A stretch of DNA of 64,000 nt, taken from the NCBI GenBank assembly GCA_017408485.1, contig JAFQUM010000004.1, positions 1 to 64,000 of the forward strand, given 5' to 3'. Shown piece after piece: positions 8,196 to 15,878 of the stretch. The position numbers and the translations under genes were made by a program. The notes below the pieces were generated by a model. That model searched no databases. It was given only the letters and a program-made list of their open reading frames with translations, and was not told where the DNA came from. The stretch's first letter is position 1. Every line of letters starts with the position of its first letter. Source of the stretch: Clostridia bacterium. Its GTDB lineage: Bacteria > Bacillota > Clostridia > Oscillospirales > Butyricicoccaceae.

Positions 8196-8651
8196 ATGAA
8201 TTTGTTATGGACAATTACACCTATCGCCGAGGATGGCTCGGTCATTTTAAAAGACGGAACCGTATTCACCAAAAAGCCCTATTCCGACGAGCAGGTGGCA
8301 GAGCTTGAAAAGGCTTGCGCCGAGCTTTGCTATTTCACCGAGCAGCATATGGAATGGCGCGGCAGCAGCTACGGTGACCGCGTAACGATCAACGAGGACG
8401 AGGAGGATATCCCCGTCACCGATTGCGTTATCAAGGACGGCAAACTTATCGGGTTCTGCCCACTGCGCTCACCTTGGGACATTGCCAACCACAAGGAAAA
8501 GTTCTATATCAGCCTTGAAGATACCGAAGATGTGCTGACCTATCACGACCCCTATCCCCTTTTTGGTGAGCTTAAAGAAGGCGAAACTTGGGAAACCTAC
8601 ACCCTCATATCTCTCATTCCCGTTGAGGAATCAGAGCTTTACGCTGAATAA
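8196..8651 (+). CDS. Hypothetical protein
   Basis: 151 residues, acidic, soluble, no signal or membrane segment and no family I recognise. The chain is rich in Glu, Asp and Trp/Tyr and has a HDPYPLFGELKEGETWETYTL stretch suggesting a beta-rich C-terminal part. Start ATG 8196 has AAAGGAGAG upstream. It is preceded by a promoter and a long leader and followed by a terminator, so it is probably monocistronic. Real because of start context, length and codon use in line with its neighbours. Confidence 0.7.
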   Translation: MNLLWTITPIAEDGSVILKDGTVFTKKPYSDEQVAELEKACAELCYFTEQHMEWRGSSYGDRVTINEDEEDIPVTDCVIKDGKLIGFCPLRSPWDIANHKEKFYISLEDTEDVLTYHDPYPLFGELKEGETWETYTLISLIPVEESELYAE

Positions 8652-8657
8652 TTTTTC

Positions 8658-8688
8658 CCGCTTGCCAAAAGCAAGCGGATATTTTATT
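8658..8688 (+). terminator. Intrinsic terminator
   Basis: CCGCTTGC-caaaa-GCAAGCGG followed by ATTTTATT, starting 7 nt after the stop of the 8196-8651 gene. Confidence 0.75.
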
Positions 8689-8748
8689 GAAAAAACTTCC
8701 AAGATTAGCCTCTTTAAACTGCGGCAAAATAATCTTGAGGTGATAAAA

Positions 8749-8859
8749 ATGTCAAAAGAAAAAGATAACCGCCCCGAAGCATTTAGGATAAAAAACAAGA
8801 CCCTACTGAATCAAGCAAAGCGTAAGCGTTGCCCCGCATCCGATTGCCCCGGTGAATAA
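8749..8859 (+). CDS. Small basic hypothetical protein (36 aa)
   Basis: A 36-residue ORF beginning MSKEKDNRPEAF with TGAGGTGAT upstream as ribosome site. It is Lys/Arg-rich with two Cys near the C-terminus (RKRCPASDCPGE). It ends overlapping or directly before the next small ORF, which suggests translational coupling. No family recognised; the strong ribosome site and coupled neighbour are the only support. Confidence 0.45.
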   Translation: MSKEKDNRPEAFRIKNKTLLNQAKRKRCPASDCPGE

Positions 8860-8860
8860 A

Positions 8861-9052
8861 ATGTATAAAACAAATAATCCCAAGCGCTTTACAAGCGCAT
8901 TGACTCCCCATAGATTTACCGACGGAATCTATTCACAGATGGATAATGATCTGGCGCGGGATAATCTTGAAAACGATCTTCCCGCCGCCGATAGAGACTC
9001 CCCCACTTTTCTTATTCCCGAAATAGGCAACTATATGGGCAGACGGATGTAG
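8861..9052 (+). CDS. Small hypothetical protein (63 aa)
   Basis: 63 residues from ATG 8861 (GGTGA 6 nt upstream); an in-frame GTG at 8852 would add three residues and overlap the previous ORF. Sequence is polar with Asn/Asp-rich stretches (DNDLARDNLENDLPAADRD) and a closing GNYMGRRM, reminiscent of small spore or coat-type proteins but not matched to any. Likely co-transcribed with the 36-residue ORF. Confidence 0.45.
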   Translation: MYKTNNPKRFTSALTPHRFTDGIYSQMDNDLARDNLENDLPAADRDSPTFLIPEIGNYMGRRM

Positions 9053-9203
9053 CAGCGGACAATCCTAAAAGCTAAATCCCAACAAGTGAAAACTCATTCT
9101 ATGTTTGCATTCCAGCAAATCTTCAAAACCACAGTAGAAGAGGTTTTCTTATTTGAGGATTAAGCGTTTCCTCTAAGTTTACTGATACAGGTATACCATA
9201 TAC

Positions 9204-9244
9204 AAAATTCCCGATGGCCGTAATATTGGTCATCGGGAATTTTT
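9204..9244. terminator. Bidirectional terminator
   Basis: AAAATTCCCGATGGCC and GGTCATCGGGAATTTT pair over 16 bp with one G-T, between the plus-strand small ORFs and the minus-strand gene 9259-9735. T runs follow on both strands. Confidence 0.8.
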
Positions 9245-9258
9245 ACATATTTGTTTTA

Positions 9259-9735
9259 TTAGGACATTTTGCGGTAAATAAACGTCGCACCGCAATATTC
9301 ACAATAGTCGTTATCACCTTTTTGCATTGTTTTACAATGTGGACAGAGAACTCTTATATCCGGATTTTTTCTTTCAAAAAAAGCTCTCTTAGTCTCACCC
9401 TCAGAATGGTCATCGGCATTTTCTGTTGCTCTTTTTATAGTCTCGCTTTTATAAGATTCCAGAATCACATTAGCACAATCTTCCTGTTTTTCTAAGAGGC
9501 TAACAGCCTTATCACTATTTTCTATCAATGTGCCAAATCCATAAAGAACAAAGCTTCCAATCCAAGAGCTCAGCGCACCTACACCCGCATAGAATACACC
9601 TTTAATTACTCCCCATTTTAAAGAGCCTACTGCATCTCCTATTATTTTTATACCTATAATTATGCTACAGATAATTCCTGTCCAAGCAACAATTTCAGCT
9701 ACTTTTTTAATTTTTCCTCCAATATTTTCGAACAT
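9259..9735 (-). CDS. Membrane protein with C-terminal zinc ribbon (copy 1)
   Basis: 158 residues. Two hydrophobic segments (about 12-35 and 42-70) follow a conserved N-terminus MFENIGGKIKK. A cytosolic linker with NSDKAVSLLEKQED leads to a C-terminal zinc ribbon CPHC...CEYC, in the order membrane-linker-ribbon. It is a paralogue of 11759-12250: the N-terminal motif, the ENSDKAV segment and the RAFFERK-to-ribbon tail are nearly the same. The promoter spacer keeps one copy of the operator found in that module, but no HTH gene adjoins this copy. Start ATG 9735 has AAAGAGG upstream. Function unknown. Confidence 0.82.
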   Translation of the reverse strand: MFENIGGKIKKVAEIVAWTGIICSIIIGIKIIGDAVGSLKWGVIKGVFYAGVGALSSWIGSFVLYGFGTLIENSDKAVSLLEKQEDCANVILESYKSETIKRATENADDHSEGETKRAFFERKNPDIRVLCPHCKTMQKGDNDYCEYCGATFIYRKMS

Positions 9736-9767
9736 ATCTTTTTCCTCTTTCCTTTAAGTTTGTCTGT

Positions 9768-9796
9768 ATTTTACCGCAATTTGCAACAAAGGTCAA
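9768..9796 (-). promoter_or_regulatory. Promoter with embedded operator (orphan copy)
   Basis: Minus strand TTGACC (9791-9796), 17-nt spacer, TAAAAT (9768-9773). The spacer contains the palindrome CCGCAATTTGCAA (9774-9786), matching the CCGCAAnTTGCGG operator of module B except at its last two bases. The position of a second operator is here ACGACAACAACAC, with no palindrome left. Confidence 0.7.
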
Positions 9797-9935
9797 TACG
9801 ACAACAACACATCCCTCCTAATAGTGCATTATTAGGCTACACTTTGCTATTTGAGCGATATTTTTCAAAAAATACTTGATTTTTATAAAAACTACAGTTA
9901 TAATGGTCATCACCAATTGAATATCTGTGTGACGT

Positions 9936-10103
9936 TTACAGAAAAGTGCCCGCGCAAGCGAGCTGCCGAAGGAGTAACACTCTCAGGAGTCCGAAAGGAT
10001 GGAGACTGTAGACCGACAGAGCTTTGGAGAACCCCATTAAATTGGGTGCCGAAGGTGCAAAGCGCGCAAGCGTTAATCTCTCAGGCAAAAGGACAAAGTG
10101 CAT
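9936..10103 (+). ncRNA. Tandem glycine riboswitch
   Basis: Two glycine aptamers in series. The first has GCTGCCGAAGG then CACTCTCAGG; the linker CGACAGAGCTTTGGAGA is typical; the second has GGTGCCGAAGG, CTCTCAGGCAAAAGGAC. These conserved blocks and their order match the gcvT element. Directly downstream lie two hairpins with T runs (10107-10140 and 10153-10189), then the ribosome site of a Na+/amino-acid symporter, so control is at transcription termination. An OFF response (less uptake when glycine is plentiful) is plausible for a transporter but not shown by the sequence. Confidence 0.93.
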
Positions 10104-10106
10104 TCT

Positions 10107-10140
10107 CTTGAAAATACCTGCAGGTATTTTCAAGGGTTTT
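10107..10140 (+). terminator. Riboswitch expression-platform hairpin 1
   Basis: A perfect 28-nt palindrome beginning CTTGAAAATACCTG and ending in its complement, followed by GGTTTTATTT. It starts 4 nt after the second aptamer. Confidence 0.7.
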
Positions 10141-10152
10141 ATTTGGCTTTTG

Positions 10153-10189
10153 CGGATCGCGCCTTGGGTGTGATCCGTATTTTTATTTT
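10153..10189 (+). terminator. Riboswitch expression-platform hairpin 2
   Basis: CGGATCGCGCC, 3-nt loop, GGTGTGATCCG (11 bp with G-T pairs) then TATTTTTATTTT. The T run ends 2 nt before the AGGAGGG ribosome site, so this is a strong second terminator before the symporter. Confidence 0.75.
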
Positions 10190-10203
10190 CAGGAGGGCTT
10201 TTT

Positions 10204-11721
10204 ATGGAAAAGCTAATGGAGAAAATTGCAGATATAAACTCGGTGATAAACGAGTTCGTATGGGTCAAAATAGGCCTTATCATCCTCTTAGGCTGTGGGC
10301 TTTTGATGACCCTTGTCACCCGAGTTTTTCAACTGTCACATATAGGTCATTGGTGGAAAGAGACCATAGGCTCAATCTTTAAAAAGGATAGCGAAGCCAC
10401 CAAAAAGACCGACAAAAAGACCATTACTCAATTCCAGTCGTTGTGTACTGCCCTTGCAGCCACCATCGGTACAGGAAACATCGCAGGTGTGTCCGCCGCC
10501 ATCGTTATCGGCGGCCCCGGCGCGGTCTTTTGGATGTGGATCGCCGCATTTTTGGGAATGATGACCAAGTATTCAGAAACGGTTTTGGGCATATACTACC
10601 GCCGCCGCAACCGCGACGGCGAATGGTCGGGCGGTCCTATGTATTTTCTCCGCGACGGCTTGGGCAGTAAAAAGGGCTTTAAGCTTATCGGCGCGGCGCT
10701 GGCTTTTCTCTTTGCGGTCTTCGCTATCTTAGCCTCATTCGGCATTGGAAATATGGGACAGGTCAACAAAATAACCCTCAATCTGCAATCGGCATTCTTT
10801 AAGGGCGTAGACTTGGGCACTTTGGGTGGCATTCCCGTTATCAATCTCATCATCGGCTTTGCCCTGATGGCACTTACCGCACTCATTGTTATCGGCGGTC
10901 TGCAGAGAATTGCCGCCTTTGCCGAAAAGGTAGTGCCCATTATGGCGATTGCCTATATCATCGGCGCTTTGGTCGTCTTTTTTGTCAACATCGAAAACGT
11001 AGGCGCTATGTTTGCATCCATCTTCCGCTTTGCATTTGGTGTCAAGGCGGTGGCAGGCGGTGCGGCAGGCGTGGCAATCTCGCAGGTAATAACCCAAGGC
11101 TGCAAGCGCGGCATCTTCTCAAACGAGGCAGGACTCGGCTCCTCGGTAATGGTACACGCCTCCTCCAATGTAAAAGAGCCTGTCAAGCAGGGTATGTGGG
11201 GAATATTCGAAGTATTCTTCGACACCTTTGTTGTCTGCACTATGACTGCCATCGTTGTTCTTTCATCGGGAGAGATAAATCTTCAAACGGGACTTCCCTT
11301 TGACCCAAATCTTAATGATGCCACCCTTGTTTCCCAGGTCTTCGGCGGCATATTTGGCAAAGCGGGTGAAATGTTTATCGCACTTGCCATTCTCTTTTTT
11401 GCCTTTACCACCATTGTGGGCTGGTCACAATACGGCGCAAAGGCGGTGGAATATCTTATGGGACACAAAGCGGTCAAGGTCTATAAGATAATCTTTGTGC
11501 TGATGATAATCTCCGGTGCGGTTATGACATCCTCCTTGGCTTGGGATATTTCAGATACCTTTAACGGACTGATGATGATACCCAACCTTATCGGTGTTGC
11601 CGCCCTCTGCCCCTTGGTGGCAAAGCTTACCCGCAACTATATAAACCGCAAGATAAAGGGCAAAGAGGTCTCCCCCATGCTTTCCTATGACGAAAGCATC
11701 CAAAAAGAAATGGAAGAATAA
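10204..11721 (+). CDS. Sodium:alanine/glycine symporter (AGCS family)
   Basis: 505 residues with about 10-11 membrane segments; AGCS (AlsT/DagA) family. Landmarks are SLCTALAATIGTGNIAGV near residue 80, AAFLGMMTKYSETVLG, the GGPMYFLRDG loop and GIFSNEAGLGSS near residue 305. It imports a small neutral amino acid with Na+; the glycine riboswitch in front points to glycine as the physiological substrate. Start ATG 10204 has AGGAGGG 7 nt upstream. It is monocistronic, closed by a terminator at 11722-11751. Confidence 0.94.
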   Translation: MEKLMEKIADINSVINEFVWVKIGLIILLGCGLLMTLVTRVFQLSHIGHWWKETIGSIFKKDSEATKKTDKKTITQFQSLCTALAATIGTGNIAGVSAAIVIGGPGAVFWMWIAAFLGMMTKYSETVLGIYYRRRNRDGEWSGGPMYFLRDGLGSKKGFKLIGAALAFLFAVFAILASFGIGNMGQVNKITLNLQSAFFKGVDLGTLGGIPVINLIIGFALMALTALIVIGGLQRIAAFAEKVVPIMAIAYIIGALVVFFVNIENVGAMFASIFRFAFGVKAVAGGAAGVAISQVITQGCKRGIFSNEAGLGSSVMVHASSNVKEPVKQGMWGIFEVFFDTFVVCTMTAIVVLSSGEINLQTGLPFDPNLNDATLVSQVFGGIFGKAGEMFIALAILFFAFTTIVGWSQYGAKAVEYLMGHKAVKVYKIIFVLMIISGAVMTSSLAWDISDTFNGLMMIPNLIGVAALCPLVAKLTRNYINRKIKGKEVSPMLSYDESIQKEMEE

Positions 11722-11751
11722 AAATAACGCTCACATTTGTGAGCGTTATTT
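11722..11751. terminator. Terminator, copy 1 of an exact repeat
   Basis: AATAACGCTCAC-attt-GTGAGCGTTATT, a 12-bp hairpin with A and T flanks usable from both sides. The same 32-nt sequence recurs at 12580-12611, so both ends of Xre module B carry the same terminator. Confidence 0.85.
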
Positions 11752-11758
11752 ATTCTAT

Positions 11759-12250
11759 TCAAGACATGTGGCGATAAATAAATGTTGCTCCGCAACATGT
11801 ACAATGGTCATTATCACCTTTTTGCACAACATTGCAGTGGGGACAAATAACTCTTGTATTGGGATCTTTTCTCTCAAAAAATGCCCTTTTGACCTCTTTG
11901 ACGGGAGGTGATGGTATTTCCTCCGTGGCTCCCATTTCAGGTTCTTTTACATACTGTTTTGCAGGTTCACCTATTTTAGCATCTGTCGGAGCAACCACTT
12001 TTTCCTGCCTTTCCAAGAGACGTACAGCCTTATCACTATTCTCGACAAGTTGACCATATGCATAAACAGCAAAACTTGCTATCCATGAAACTACTGATCC
12101 AACTACTATCACAATTAAACTTATTATTTCCACTATCTTGGTAGGAATAGCAGCATATAAACAAACACCAACAACTATGCTCGCAGCAATTCCTACTATA
12201 GTCACAATTGTAGCTAGCTTTTTAATTTTTCCGCCGATGTTATCAAACAT
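11759..12250 (-). CDS. Membrane protein with C-terminal zinc ribbon (copy 2)
   Basis: 163 residues, paralogue of 9259-9735. N-terminus MFDNIGGKIKK, two membrane segments (about 12-34 and 40-68), a NSDKAVRLLERQEK segment, a variable Pro/Glu linker, and a zinc ribbon CPHC...CTCC at the end. It is divergent from the Xre gene 12366-12578. Its promoter spacer contains an operator palindrome. Start ATG 12250 has AAAGAGGG upstream. The membrane-plus-ribbon plan could mean a stress- or DNA-linked membrane sensor; that is a guess. Confidence 0.82.
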   Translation of the reverse strand: MFDNIGGKIKKLATIVTIVGIAASIVVGVCLYAAIPTKIVEIISLIVIVVGSVVSWIASFAVYAYGQLVENSDKAVRLLERQEKVVAPTDAKIGEPAKQYVKEPEMGATEEIPSPPVKEVKRAFFERKDPNTRVICPHCNVVQKGDNDHCTCCGATFIYRHMS

Positions 12251-12282
12251 ATCTTTTCCCTCTTTCTTTAATATTTATTGTA

Positions 12283-12311
12283 ATTTTACTGCAATTTGCG
12301 GTAAAAGTCAA
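12283..12311 (-). promoter_or_regulatory. Promoter of zinc-ribbon copy 2
   Basis: Minus strand TTGACT (12306-12311), 17 nt, TAAAAT (12283-12288), with operator 1 (12289-12301) wholly inside the spacer. Confidence 0.75.
12289..12301. promoter_or_regulatory. Operator 1 of Xre module B
   Basis: CTGCAATTTGCGG, a 13-nt palindrome around one base with one mismatch. It is the inverted counterpart of operator 2; centres are 25 bp apart, as in module A. Confidence 0.7.
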
Positions 12312-12313
12312 TA

Positions 12314-12326
12314 CCGCAAATTGCGG
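12314..12326. promoter_or_regulatory. Operator 2 of Xre module B
   Basis: CCGCAA-A-TTGCGG is a perfect palindrome. It lies just upstream of TATAAT (12332-12337), the likely -10 of the Xre gene, consistent with autorepression. Confidence 0.7.
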
Positions 12327-12365
12327 TTGGATATAATAATTACATCCTAAAAAGGGTGTGATTTA

Positions 12366-12578
12366 ATGTATCGCAGAATCCGTGATCTTAGAGAGGACAG
12401 AGATCTTACACAAAAGGAGCTTGCAGCAATTTTATCCTGTTCACAGCAAGTTTACAGTAATTACGAATTGGGGCAGCGTGATATTCCCACCGATGTTTTA
12501 ATAAAGCTTTCTTCATTTTATAATGTATCCACTGACTATATTCTCGAGGTATCTGACAACCCTGTTATAAACAGATAA
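12366..12578 (+). CDS. Xre-family HTH transcriptional regulator
   Basis: 70 residues, a single HTH_3 domain: RRIRDLREDRDLTQKELAAIL, SCSQQVYSNYELGQR and the usual PTDVLIKLSSFYNVSTDYIL end. Start ATG 12366 has AAAGGGTG 6 nt upstream. It is divergent from the zinc-ribbon gene 11759-12250, with twin operators between, and is very likely the repressor of both. The orphan operator in front of 9259-9735 suggests it also acts there in trans. It ends in the repeated terminator at 12580-12611. Confidence 0.9.
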   Translation: MYRRIRDLREDRDLTQKELAAILSCSQQVYSNYELGQRDIPTDVLIKLSSFYNVSTDYILEVSDNPVINR

Positions 12579-12579
12579 A

Positions 12580-12611
12580 AAATAACGCTCACATTTGTGA
12601 GCGTTATTTTT
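12580..12611. terminator. Terminator, copy 2 of an exact repeat
   Basis: Identical over 32 nt to the hairpin at 11722-11751. It directly follows the Xre stop codon and also faces the convergent gene 12628-13299. Confidence 0.85.
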
Positions 12612-12627
12612 ATGTATTCAGTATTTA

Positions 12628-13299
12628 TCAGTCGAGCTCGTTGATGACATACCACTTGCCACTGACCTTTGCCAGATGGATGGTCTGATCATACTCGTCG
12701 GGTTCTTCACCCTTTTGGGTCAGGGTGTAGTAGACCTTAACTCTTGCGTATTCCTGAATGTTCTTTGCTTCCTTGAACTTCATACCGCTTGCCTGGTTGA
12801 AAACTGCGGAAGAAGCATTGTCGTATTCGTTGTCGACCCATACAAGGACTTCACTTCTGACGACTTCTACCTTACCTTCTGCCTTTTCGAACTCATCATA
12901 CTCTTCGAACTCTTTTGCAACCTTAGCTGCGCTTGCGTTTTCCTTCAGCTCGAGGTCAACAGCAACATCTCTGACGACCCAAGGAGCAGACTTCTTTAAA
13001 ACTGCCTTAAGGTCACCGTCAAGATAAGCTTCTGCATAAGATTCAGCAATTCTGTCGGGAGTGCTGAGAGCGTTAACGATACCGCAGATAATAGCAATAA
13101 CGATAACCAGTGCTACAACTGCGCCTGCCAATACAAGCCAAGTCTTGGGGCTCTTGAAATCGATGTTCTTAAGATCGATCTTCTTTGCTTCTGCCTTTTT
13201 CTCCTCTGCTGCGGGAGCTGCGGGCTGTAAAGCCTCGTTGCAAGAGGGGCAAACGGTAGCGTTATCTTCTACCTGTGCGCCGCATTTGGGACATACCAT
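12628..13299 (-). CDS. Zinc-ribbon, single-pass membrane protein
   Basis: 223 residues. Residues 1-22 form a zinc ribbon (CPKCGAQV...CPSCNEAL), followed by an Ala/Lys/Glu linker, one membrane segment at about 54-76 (TWLVLAGAVVALVIVIAII), then an extracytoplasmic DUF4878-like alpha/beta domain (AESYAEAYLDGDLKAVLKKSAPW...) ending in SGKWYVINELD. Topology is ribbon inside, domain outside. A perfect sigma-A promoter lies at 13349-13377. Such proteins are common in Clostridia; molecular role unknown. Confidence 0.82.
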   Translation of the reverse strand: MVCPKCGAQVEDNATVCPSCNEALQPAAPAAEEKKAEAKKIDLKNIDFKSPKTWLVLAGAVVALVIVIAIICGIVNALSTPDRIAESYAEAYLDGDLKAVLKKSAPWVVRDVAVDLELKENASAAKVAKEFEEYDEFEKAEGKVEVVRSEVLVWVDNEYDNASSAVFNQASGMKFKEAKNIQEYARVKVYYTLTQKGEEPDEYDQTIHLAKVSGKWYVINELD

Positions 13300-13348
13300 A
13301 ATCTTTTTCCTCGTTTCCTTAAAATCTAAGCTTTAAAAGCTTGTCTTA

Positions 13349-13377
13349 ATTATAGAATACAATGGATATTTTGTCAA
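13349..13377 (-). promoter_or_regulatory. Perfect sigma-A promoter
   Basis: Minus strand TTGACA (13372-13377), exactly 17 nt, TATAAT (13349-13354). It drives 12628-13299 and suggests strong constitutive expression. Confidence 0.85.
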
Positions 13378-13435
13378 TAAAGTACAAATAAAAAGAAAGA
13401 ATTCCTTGTTTATACGCCTTTTTCCACAATCAGCA

Positions 13436-13969
13436 CTATACCCCCGAGATAAACAGCGGAAGCTTTGGCGGGAAAAAGGTCAGCAGAATGTAGAGAAGTC
13501 CGATCAATATCATTGCTCCGATGGAGATAGCCAAGGGAATACCCTTTTTGGAATGCTTATAAATATGCTTGCCCATAAACTGCCCCAGGGCGTTTGCAAG
13601 GAGCAGCAGTGATATGTCGGCTATGAGAAAATGCCTGCCGATACAGCCTGTGTATAGATAAAATCCTGTGGGGATAACCCAAATTGCAGTAACAAGTGCC
13701 GCCAAGGCTGCTCCAAACCATTTGCGGGCGGGCAATCTCTTACGCTTTTTGAGCCAATATGCACCCCACCAAGCGAGGGTGGGCACATAGACCATTTTGG
13801 TATGCTCCCATACGCTTTCATTAACGGGAGCAAGCGCTCCCACCACGGGATTTTTGCCCAATGCGTTATATATGAAATGGGTGGCGCTTCCCGCAGTAAA
13901 AAGTGCAGGAATTCCCCATAATATCCATTTTTCAGGTGCTTTTTCAGCCTTAATATTCAATGTATACAC
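13436..13969 (-). CDS. DUF6512-like membrane protein
   Basis: 177 residues with five likely membrane segments (about 17-37, 55-75, 85-107, 115-135, 145-168). The motif NESVWEHTKMVYVPTLAWW near residue 50 is characteristic of a small clostridial membrane family (DUF6512). Start ATG 13969 has GGGAGGTG upstream. No function known. Confidence 0.78.
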   Translation of the reverse strand: MYTLNIKAEKAPEKWILWGIPALFTAGSATHFIYNALGKNPVVGALAPVNESVWEHTKMVYVPTLAWWGAYWLKKRKRLPARKWFGAALAALVTAIWVIPTGFYLYTGCIGRHFLIADISLLLLANALGQFMGKHIYKHSKKGIPLAISIGAMILIGLLYILLTFFPPKLPLFISGV

Positions 13970-14349
13970 CTCCCTTTTATCAGTATATACAGGCCGTCAG
14001 GCAAAATTTACACGTTGCCGACGGATTTTACCGCAATATAAAAAGCGCCCTTTATCGACAGAAAAACCACCGACAAAAAGCGCTATAAACAGACAGTATT
14101 TGCCCCTTTACGGCACATAGTTTTTTAATTCTATTTTTTTGCAATGTCGAAAAAACGCAAATGCAGTAATATCAAGACTTTTACACATTTTCCACAAGGT
14201 TTTCCACAACTGCCTGTGTATTTTAATGCAATATACTTTCAAAAAACTGATTACAAAGAGTATAAAAAGAGAGTTTTGTATATTCAAAACTCTCTTCGTT
14301 ATTTTAGGTGAAGTTTTTGCCGCTACAAGCGCTTTTTATTGGCGATATG
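13970..14349. other. Intergenic region with the comM terminator and two TTTTCCACA boxes
   Basis: 380 bp without a gene. It contains the comM terminator (14260-14296) and two TTTTCCACA nonamers in the same orientation at 14188-14196 and 14200-14208, one base from the DnaA-box consensus. No RNA element recognised. Confidence 0.4.
14260..14296 (-). terminator. Intrinsic terminator after comM
   Basis: AAGAGAGTTTTG and CAAAACTCTCTT form a 12-bp stem with a 6-nt loop; on the minus strand it is followed by TTTATACTCTTT, 53 nt after the comM stop. Confidence 0.8.
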
Positions 14350-15867
14350 CTAAAATTTATCCCTATCAAGCAGTCGATACTGTACCGCTTCGGCGATATG
14401 CTCACCGCTTATTTGCTCTTTTCCGTCAAGGTCGGCTATTGTTCTGGCAAGTTTGAGCAGCTTGTCATAGCCGCGGGCAGACAGACCGAGCTTATCATAT
14501 GCGGCGCGGAGAATTGCCTGACCCTGAGCGTCGGGCTGACAGAATACGCTCATCATAGCAGGGGTCAGCTGTGCATTGGAGGAAATGCCGTATTCCTTAT
14601 ATCTTTCCCTCTGTACGGCGCGGGCGGCATTTACCTTTGCTCGGATGGATTCCGAGCTTTCGCCGCGGGGACGGTTCTCGAGCTCATCATATGGCACGGG
14701 AGACACGGTGACCTGAATGTCTATTCTATCAAGCAGCGGTCCCGAAATGCGACGGCGGTACTCACGAAGCTGATTTTCACTGCAGATACATTTTTTCGTA
14801 GGATGTCCGTAAAAGCCGCAACGGCAAGGATTCATAGCACAGATCAGCATAAATCTGCTTGGATAGGTGCAGGTTGCCGACACTCGGGAAATTGTAACCT
14901 TTCCGTCCTCAATAGGCTGACGGAGGCTTTCAAGGGTGTCACGCTGAAACTCAGGCAGCTCATCAAGGAAAAGCACTCCGTTGTGAGCGAGAGATATCTC
15001 ACCCGGCTTGGGCTTTGTACCGCCGCCCGAGATTCCGTTTGGCGAAATAGAATGATGGGGTGCTCTCACAGGACGGGTGGTCATCATAGGCTCACTGCGG
15101 GAAAGCAGTCCCGCTACGGAATGTATCTGTGTGCATTCCAACGCCTCCTCCTCGGTCAGATCGGGCAAAATGGAGGGCAGTCTCTTGGCAAGCATACTTT
15201 TTCCGCTGCCCGGAGGTCCAATAAGCAGAGCGTGATGAGAGCCCGCCGCGGCAATCATTAGTGCCCGTTTTGCGGTCTCCTGACCAATAACATCGGCAAA
15301 ATCAAGGCTTTCAGCCTCGCGGGGTACAAACGCTCTATGCTCTGCAGGTTCTATCAGAGCCTCGCCCTTGAGGTGGGCGGCAAGCTGGGTCAAGTTATGC
15401 ACGGGATAGACCTGAAGTCCGTCAACCATTGCGGCTTCGGGAGCATTCTCCTCGGGGACAAAGATGCCGCGCATTCCCGCCTTTTTAGCGTGGATAGCCA
15501 TACTCAGCACGCCGTTAGCGGGGCGCAATTTGCCTTCAAGGGATAGCTCTCCTATCATACAAAGATCGCTCTCAGGCACGGGGAGCTGTCCCGAGGAGCA
15601 AAGAATACCCACCAAAATAGGAAGATCGTAAATTGGTCCTTCCTTTTTCAGCTCACCGGGAGCAAGATTTACAGTAATGCGGCTTACGGGATAGTTATAG
15701 CCGCAGTTCTTGATTGCAGAATATACTCGGTCTTTAGACTCTTTGACCGATGCATCGGGCAGACCTACTACATCGATTCGAGGTAATCCTCTGCCGATAT
15801 CGGTCTCTATCTCAACTATATATCCGTCAAGTCCCAACAGACCGCAGGAATGTATTTTTGATACCAT
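14350..15867 (-). CDS. comM: Mg-chelatase-like AAA protein (YifB/ComM)
   Basis: 505 residues, full length. Order: N-terminal Lon-like ChlI domain (1-170), central AAA domain with Walker A GPPGSGKSML near residue 217 and the FLDELPEF Walker B, the Cys-rich insert NPCRCGFYGHPTKKC, LLDRIDIQV, and a C-terminal helical lid. In naturally competent bacteria ComM is a hexameric helicase that promotes branch migration in transformation. It is the last gene of recD2-comF-comM, 11 nt after comF, and is followed by a terminator. This places three DNA-uptake or recombination genes in one unit. Confidence 0.93.
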   Translation of the reverse strand: MVSKIHSCGLLGLDGYIVEIETDIGRGLPRIDVVGLPDASVKESKDRVYSAIKNCGYNYPVSRITVNLAPGELKKEGPIYDLPILVGILCSSGQLPVPESDLCMIGELSLEGKLRPANGVLSMAIHAKKAGMRGIFVPEENAPEAAMVDGLQVYPVHNLTQLAAHLKGEALIEPAEHRAFVPREAESLDFADVIGQETAKRALMIAAAGSHHALLIGPPGSGKSMLAKRLPSILPDLTEEEALECTQIHSVAGLLSRSEPMMTTRPVRAPHHSISPNGISGGGTKPKPGEISLAHNGVLFLDELPEFQRDTLESLRQPIEDGKVTISRVSATCTYPSRFMLICAMNPCRCGFYGHPTKKCICSENQLREYRRRISGPLLDRIDIQVTVSPVPYDELENRPRGESSESIRAKVNAARAVQRERYKEYGISSNAQLTPAMMSVFCQPDAQGQAILRAAYDKLGLSARGYDKLLKLARTIADLDGKEQISGEHIAEAVQYRLLDRDKF

Positions 15868-15878
15868 ATCCCGTCCTC

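Noticed and set aside
14308-15261. 317-codon plus-strand frame
   Set aside because: Antisense to comM, which has all family motifs.
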